A stretch of DNA of 35,126 bases from JAQXGO01 sp045592445. Its GTDB lineage: Bacteria > Bacillota > Clostridia > UMGS1883 > UMGS1540. The position numbers and the translations under genes were made by a program. The stretch is from positions 1-35,126 of the forward strand of contig JAZNUV010000023.1 in assembly GCA_045592445.1 (NCBI GenBank). Reading direction: 5' to 3'. Numbering within the stretch: position 1 is the first letter of the stretch; each line of letters starts with the position of its first letter. A model generated the notes under the pieces. The model was not told the DNA's origin and made no database searches. It saw nothing but the letters and a program-made list of their open reading frames with translations. This document shows, piece after piece, positions 32,025 to 35,126 of the stretch.

Positions 32025-34370
32025 ATGGACGCAATTTACACATTGGAATTTCATAAAATTCGGGCAATGCTGCAGGAAATGGCAGTCATTTCAAAGGCGG
32101 CGGCGCGCCTTGGCGAGGTGGTGCCCGAAACGGACCGCGAAACCGTGGTACGACTTTTAGAGGAGACGAGCGAAGCGAGAGATTTAGGCGCAAAAGAAGG
32201 TGCACCGCCCTTAGTGCCGCTTGGCGCAGTGGAAGAAGCAACGCGCCGCAGCCGTGTCGGCTCTGTACTTTCGCCGGGAGAACTTCTTCGCATAGCGGCT
32301 GTACTTCGGACAGCGTATGCGTTTTTGCGTTATACGGACAAAACGGATTTTAAAGTGCATTACCCGCATCTTGCGAGAATGCGGGAAGGACTTTTTACAG
32401 CGCGGGATTTAGAAAAGAAAATTACAGACTCGATTATCGATGAGAATACAATTTCTGACAACGCCAGCGAAACGCTTTTTTCCATTCGGCGCCGTCAACG
32501 GCAAACCACGGATAAAATTCGTGAGATTTTGGATGAGATTATCCGAAGCCAGGCGTATGCCAATGTATTGCAGGAGCAACTTGTCACCATGCGTGGCGGC
32601 AGATACGTTGTGCCTGTTCGCGCGGAGAAGAGAGGCGAGATGGCGGGCGTCGTGCATGACACCTCACAAACAGGGTCTACACTTTTTATAGAACCAATGC
32701 GTGTGGTGGAGGCAAACAATAATCTGCGTCGCCTTGCGGCAGAGGAAAAAGAAGAAATTCAGCGTATTTTAGCGGCTTTGTCGGCAGAAGTGGCAGAGGT
32801 GGCGGAGGAAGTGGAAACGGACTTTGCACGCCTTGTGGAAATTGACATGATTTTCAGTCGCGCACGATTGGGAGACAAGCTTTCCGCTGTGTGTCCCACC
32901 ATAACGACAGATGGCGTAATTGATATTCGACGCGGCAGACATCCCTTGATTGCAGCGGAAAAGGTTGTGCCGATTGATATTTCGCTTGGCGAAAGCTTTG
33001 ATACACTCGTGATTACGGGACCGAATACGGGCGGGAAAACGGTGTCTTTAAAAACGCTTGGTCTTTTGACGCAGATGGCGGCAGCGGGGTTGCATATCCC
33101 GGCGCAGGATGGCTCGCGCATTGGAGTCTTTTCCAAAATTTTTGCAGACATCGGGGACGAGCAAAGCATAGAACAGTCCTTAAGTACATTTTCGGCGCAT
33201 ATGGTAAATATTGTAGATATTCTAAAAAAAGCGGACATGCATACGCTTGTGTTGTTAGACGAGCTTGGCGCGGGCACAGACCCGGGCGAGGGTGCAGCAC
33301 TTGCTACAACCATTATCAAGGCACTCAGGCAAAAAGGGGCGAAAACGGCGGCGACCACGCATTACAGTGAAATCAAGATGTATGCGCTTTCAACAGAAGG
33401 CGTTGAGAATGCCGCGTGTTCGTTTGACGTAGAAACGCTTCGCCCCACATACCGATTGACAATTGGTGCACTCGGCCGCAGTAACGCATTTGCAATTGCA
33501 TCACAACTTGGAATGCCGAAAGACCTTTTAGAGGATGCCAAAAAGCTTGTGACGGCAGAACAGACAAAGTTTGAAGACGTTATCGAAAATCTGGAACAAA
33601 GCCGTCGCGGCGTTGAGGCAGAGCGGGAAGCTTTAGAGGCGGACAGACAAAAGCAGGCACACTTACGTGAGCAACTTGTGCGTGATACCGAAAAAACAGA
33701 GTCGCAAAGACAGAAAATTTTGGATGAGGCACGTCGGGAGGCAAAACGGATTTTACAGGCAGCAAAGGCGGAGATAGATACTCGAATTAAAGAAGCGACT
33801 GAGGCGGAGAACAAGAAAAAGGCACTGGAAAAAGCGCGCCACAGCATTAACAAAAAAATTGATTCTGTCAGTGAGGCGCTGGCGGATAATGTATTAAAAC
33901 CTGTACGCCGCGCACTTTCTGCTGCGGAAATCAAAGCGGGCACGCCGTTATATCTGGAAGCGATGGGGCAACGCGGCACGGCACTTCGCGCGCCGGATAA
34001 AGATGGTAATGTAGAGGTGCAGGTGGGCATCATGAAGGTGAAAACACATATTTCCACCGTTTCTGCCGCACCCGAGGAGAAAAAACCTGCAAAAAACTAT
34101 GCTGCGCGAACAAGCGGAGGAAGGGCGGCAAAGCAGGAGATTGATTTAAGAGGAATGACGCTTGACGAGGCAGAGCTTGTAACTGAAAAGTTTATTGATG
34201 ACGCGGTCTTGTCGCATCTCGAAACAGTGACAGTCATTCACGGGAAAGGGACAGGTGTTTTACGAAGCGGCATACAGGCACTTTTGAAGAAAAATCGTGC
34301 TGTGAAGGAATTTCGGCTTGGTCGCTACGGTGAGGGAGAGGATGGCGTAACGATTGTAACGCTGCGATAA
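32025..34370 (+). CDS. mutS2: MutS2 (ribosome rescue factor/endonuclease) with Smr domain
   Basis: A 781-residue MutS-family ATPase. N-terminal helical core and clamp regions (DAIYTLEFHKIRAMLQEMA onwards) precede the ATPase: Walker A GPNTGGKTVS (about 332), DEQSIEQSLSTFSAHM and Walker B LVLLDELGAGTDPGEGAALA. A long charged coiled coil (about 510-625) leads to a KOW-like segment and the C-terminal Smr domain (IDLRGMTLDEAELVTEKFI, VIHGKGTGVLRSGI). It lacks the mismatch-binding domain of MutS. In Bacillus subtilis MutS2 splits collided ribosomes; it was earlier linked to suppressing recombination. ATG 32025 with GGAG six bases upstream is preferred over ATG 32013. It closes the polA operon. Confidence 0.96.
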   Translation: MDAIYTLEFHKIRAMLQEMAVISKAAARLGEVVPETDRETVVRLLEETSEARDLGAKEGAPPLVPLGAVEEATRRSRVGSVLSPGELLRIAAVLRTAYAFLRYTDKTDFKVHYPHLARMREGLFTARDLEKKITDSIIDENTISDNASETLFSIRRRQRQTTDKIREILDEIIRSQAYANVLQEQLVTMRGGRYVVPVRAEKRGEMAGVVHDTSQTGSTLFIEPMRVVEANNNLRRLAAEEKEEIQRILAALSAEVAEVAEEVETDFARLVEIDMIFSRARLGDKLSAVCPTITTDGVIDIRRGRHPLIAAEKVVPIDISLGESFDTLVITGPNTGGKTVSLKTLGLLTQMAAAGLHIPAQDGSRIGVFSKIFADIGDEQSIEQSLSTFSAHMVNIVDILKKADMHTLVLLDELGAGTDPGEGAALATTIIKALRQKGAKTAATTHYSEIKMYALSTEGVENAACSFDVETLRPTYRLTIGALGRSNAFAIASQLGMPKDLLEDAKKLVTAEQTKFEDVIENLEQSRRGVEAEREALEADRQKQAHLREQLVRDTEKTESQRQKILDEARREAKRILQAAKAEIDTRIKEATEAENKKKALEKARHSINKKIDSVSEALADNVLKPVRRALSAAEIKAGTPLYLEAMGQRGTALRAPDKDGNVEVQVGIMKVKTHISTVSAAPEEKKPAKNYAARTSGGRAAKQEIDLRGMTLDEAELVTEKFIDDAVLSHLETVTVIHGKGTGVLRSGIQALLKKNRAVKEFRLGRYGEGEDGVTIVTLR

Positions 34371-34405
34371 AAGAGGGGAATTTTCCAAAAAATACGGAAA
34401 AACAC

Positions 34406-34434
34406 TTGACTTTACGGATGAAAAAATGTATAGT
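34406..34434 (+). promoter_or_regulatory. Sigma-A promoter of the small membrane protein gene
   Basis: TTGACT (34406-34411) and TATAGT (34429-34434) are 17 bp apart, 41 bp before the start codon. I see no convincing terminator between mutS2 and this promoter. Confidence 0.75.
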
Positions 34435-34475
34435 ATATATTGATATATATATTTTGACAAACGGGAGGCACTTTC

Positions 34476-34955
34476 ATGAAACAACAAAACAGAGAAAATA
34501 AGAAAATGATACATGAGGAAAGAGAACGGCTTGACAATAAGATTGTGCTTGCAACTGCTATTGCACTTGTAGGTGCCATGGTTATGGTATTTTTATATAA
34601 TTGGTTTGTATCCATCTATGCAAGACAGACCAAGGTGCTCATCGATATTTTGATGTGGCTCGGTATTGCGGGCGTGGCAGCATTTTTGGTATTGTTCTTT
34701 GTAAAGAAAGAATGCAAGTTTTTATTCGTAATGCCGTACTTTGCGGTCGGTGCACTCTTTATGCGTGAAATTATGGCAGGCACAGTCACCACACTCCTGG
34801 TACAGATACTCAGCAAAATTCCGTTCCTTAAGATGGGCGGCTACACGGCGGCAACTACGGCGCAAAGATTTAACTTTATTTACATTTGCCTTGCCGTCTA
34901 TCTTGTGGCATCATACATTTACTACGGTATTAAAATTAAAAAATTAGGTAAATAA
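34476..34955 (+). CDS. Unrecognised 4-helix membrane protein
   Basis: I do not recognise the family. The 159-residue protein starts with a charged, probably cytoplasmic segment (NRENKKMIHEERERLDNK), followed by four likely transmembrane helices near residues 24-45, 57-77, 82-99 and 134-153. The loop between helices 3 and 4 is about 30 residues and Thr/Ala-rich; the C-terminus is Lys-rich (KIKKLGK). GGGAGG lies 8 bases upstream of the ATG. It has its own good promoter and stands alone; an insertion sequence begins about 30 bp after the stop. No functional motif is visible. Confidence 0.8.
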   Translation: MKQQNRENKKMIHEERERLDNKIVLATAIALVGAMVMVFLYNWFVSIYARQTKVLIDILMWLGIAGVAAFLVLFFVKKECKFLFVMPYFAVGALFMREIMAGTVTTLLVQILSKIPFLKMGGYTAATTAQRFNFIYICLAVYLVASYIYYGIKIKKLGK

Positions 34956-35026
34956 GTAGAGAAATGAAAAAGCACGGAATGCTGAAATGAACAGGTCCAG
35001 TAAAAATGGACAATAGAAAAAAACGC

Positions 35027-35071
35027 CCTCCTATGGTAGAATAAAAGAAACTACCATAGGAGGATTTTTTT
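35027..35071 (+). terminator. IS leader hairpin that masks the transposase ribosome site
   Basis: CCTCCTATGGTAG (35027-35039) and CTACCATAGGAGG (35051-35063) are perfect 13-bp complements with an 11-nt loop, followed by a T7 run (35065-35071). The right arm contains AGGAGG (35058-35063), which is the ribosome site for the ATG at 35072. A read-through transcript would both terminate here and have its ribosome site sequestered. Confidence 0.8.
35034..35042 (+). promoter_or_regulatory. Possible extended -10 promoter of the IS transposase gene
   Basis: TGG followed by TAGAAT (35037-35042) is an extended -10 element. TGGACA at 35007-35012 is too far away (24 bp) to be a normal -35. RNA would begin near 35049, after the left hairpin arm, so that transcript could not form the masking stem. 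Confidence 0.4.
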
Positions 35072-35126
35072 ATGCCCAGAGAATACCGACATATAAAGGA
35101 ATACAGAAAAGAACTGCACAAATTAA
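35072..35126 (+). CDS. IS transposase orfA-like protein, N-terminal fragment (runs off window)
   Basis: Only 18 codons are present: MPREYRHIKEYRKELHKL. This resembles the start of helix-turn-helix orfA proteins of IS3-family elements common in Clostridia, which begin MPREY and continue with a KxxExxG-type HTH. A perfect AGGAGG lies 8 bases upstream within the leader hairpin. The fragment is open at the window edge, so completeness and identity are untested. Confidence 0.6.
   Translation, partial: MPREYRHIKEYRKELHKL

Larger units (their letters stand above)
34988..35126 (+). mobile_element. Left end of an insertion sequence, probably IS3 family (truncated by window)
   Basis: From about 34988 the sequence reads TGAACAGGTCCAG and then AATGGACAATAG. 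The layout of a TG start with GTCCA and TGGAC blocks resembles IS3/IS150-type ends. It is followed by a non-coding leader and an orfA-like start at 35072. The right end, the inner IS genes and any target-site duplication are beyond the window, so the boundary is approximate. Confidence 0.6.

Noticed and set aside
1..35126. CRISPR arrays, tRNA or rRNA genes, prophage or toxin-antitoxin modules
   Set aside because: No regularly spaced direct repeats, no rRNA or tRNA sequence and no phage or toxin-antitoxin gene were seen. Intergenic gaps are all under 200 bp and are explained by promoters, terminators and leaders.

Overview
The window looks like ordinary chromosome of an anaerobic, low-to-moderate-GC Firmicute, most likely a member of Clostridia. 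Pointers are the strong AGGAGG-type ribosome binding sites, near-consensus sigma-A promoters (TTGACA-like and TATAAT-like boxes with 17-18 bp spacing), a ylxM-ffh-rpsP-khpA-rimM-trmD operon, a polA-coaE-lytic transglycosylase-mutS2 operon, a single-membrane envelope with SLH (S-layer homology) proteins, lipoproteins of families common in Clostridia, and a TPP riboswitch in front of thiT. The species cannot be named from sequence alone. There are no rRNA or tRNA genes, CRISPR arrays or prophage genes.

Layout, left to right. 1-181: non-coding, with several inverted repeats. 182-2922 (minus): promoter, metG, tatD. 2945-5094 (minus): a secreted SLH-anchored glucosaminidase with its promoter and terminator. 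5124-8864 (plus): acpP, rnc, an Elp3-like radical SAM gene, a HAD phosphatase and an RluA-type pseudouridine synthase, with overlaps or tiny gaps throughout and a strong terminator. 8905-10690 (minus): a lipoprotein with a tetratricopeptide-like N-terminus and a chitobiase-type domain. 10699-11436 (plus): promoter, TPP riboswitch, attenuator terminator and thiT. 11445-16015 (plus): the signal-recognition, ribosomal-protein and tRNA-modification operon ending in an AI-2E family permease. 16090-19162 (plus): a large, strongly promoted SLH surface protein. 19304-19705 (plus): a small secreted DUF4830-like protein with a TTG start. 19759-22890 (plus): an orphan MsmX/UgpC-type sugar ABC ATPase, a deoxyinosine DNA glycosylase and a membrane-anchored polysaccharide deacetylase. 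22895-24480 (minus): cardiolipin synthase. 24517-26996 (plus): lon protease. 27063-28270 (minus): a cysteine-rich DUF3798 lipoprotein. 28303-34370 (plus): polA, coaE, lytic transglycosylase, mutS2. 34406-34955 (plus): an unrecognised small membrane protein. 34988-35126: the left end of an insertion sequence, probably IS3 family, cut by the window edge.

Functionally most of the window is housekeeping: translation and RNA maturation (metG, rnc, rluA-like, ffh, rpsP, khpA, rimM, trmD, mutS2), DNA replication and repair (polA, deoxyinosine glycosylase), cofactors (acpP, coaE, thiT) and envelope building (two SLH proteins, transglycosylase, deacetylase, cardiolipin synthase). I found no convincing multi-gene novel system. 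The most interesting signals are regulatory. At two places, the thiT/ylxM junction and the IS left end, a promoter -10 box sits inside or just beside the left arm of a terminator-like hairpin. Read-through RNA would then fold the hairpin, while the locally initiated transcript would escape it.
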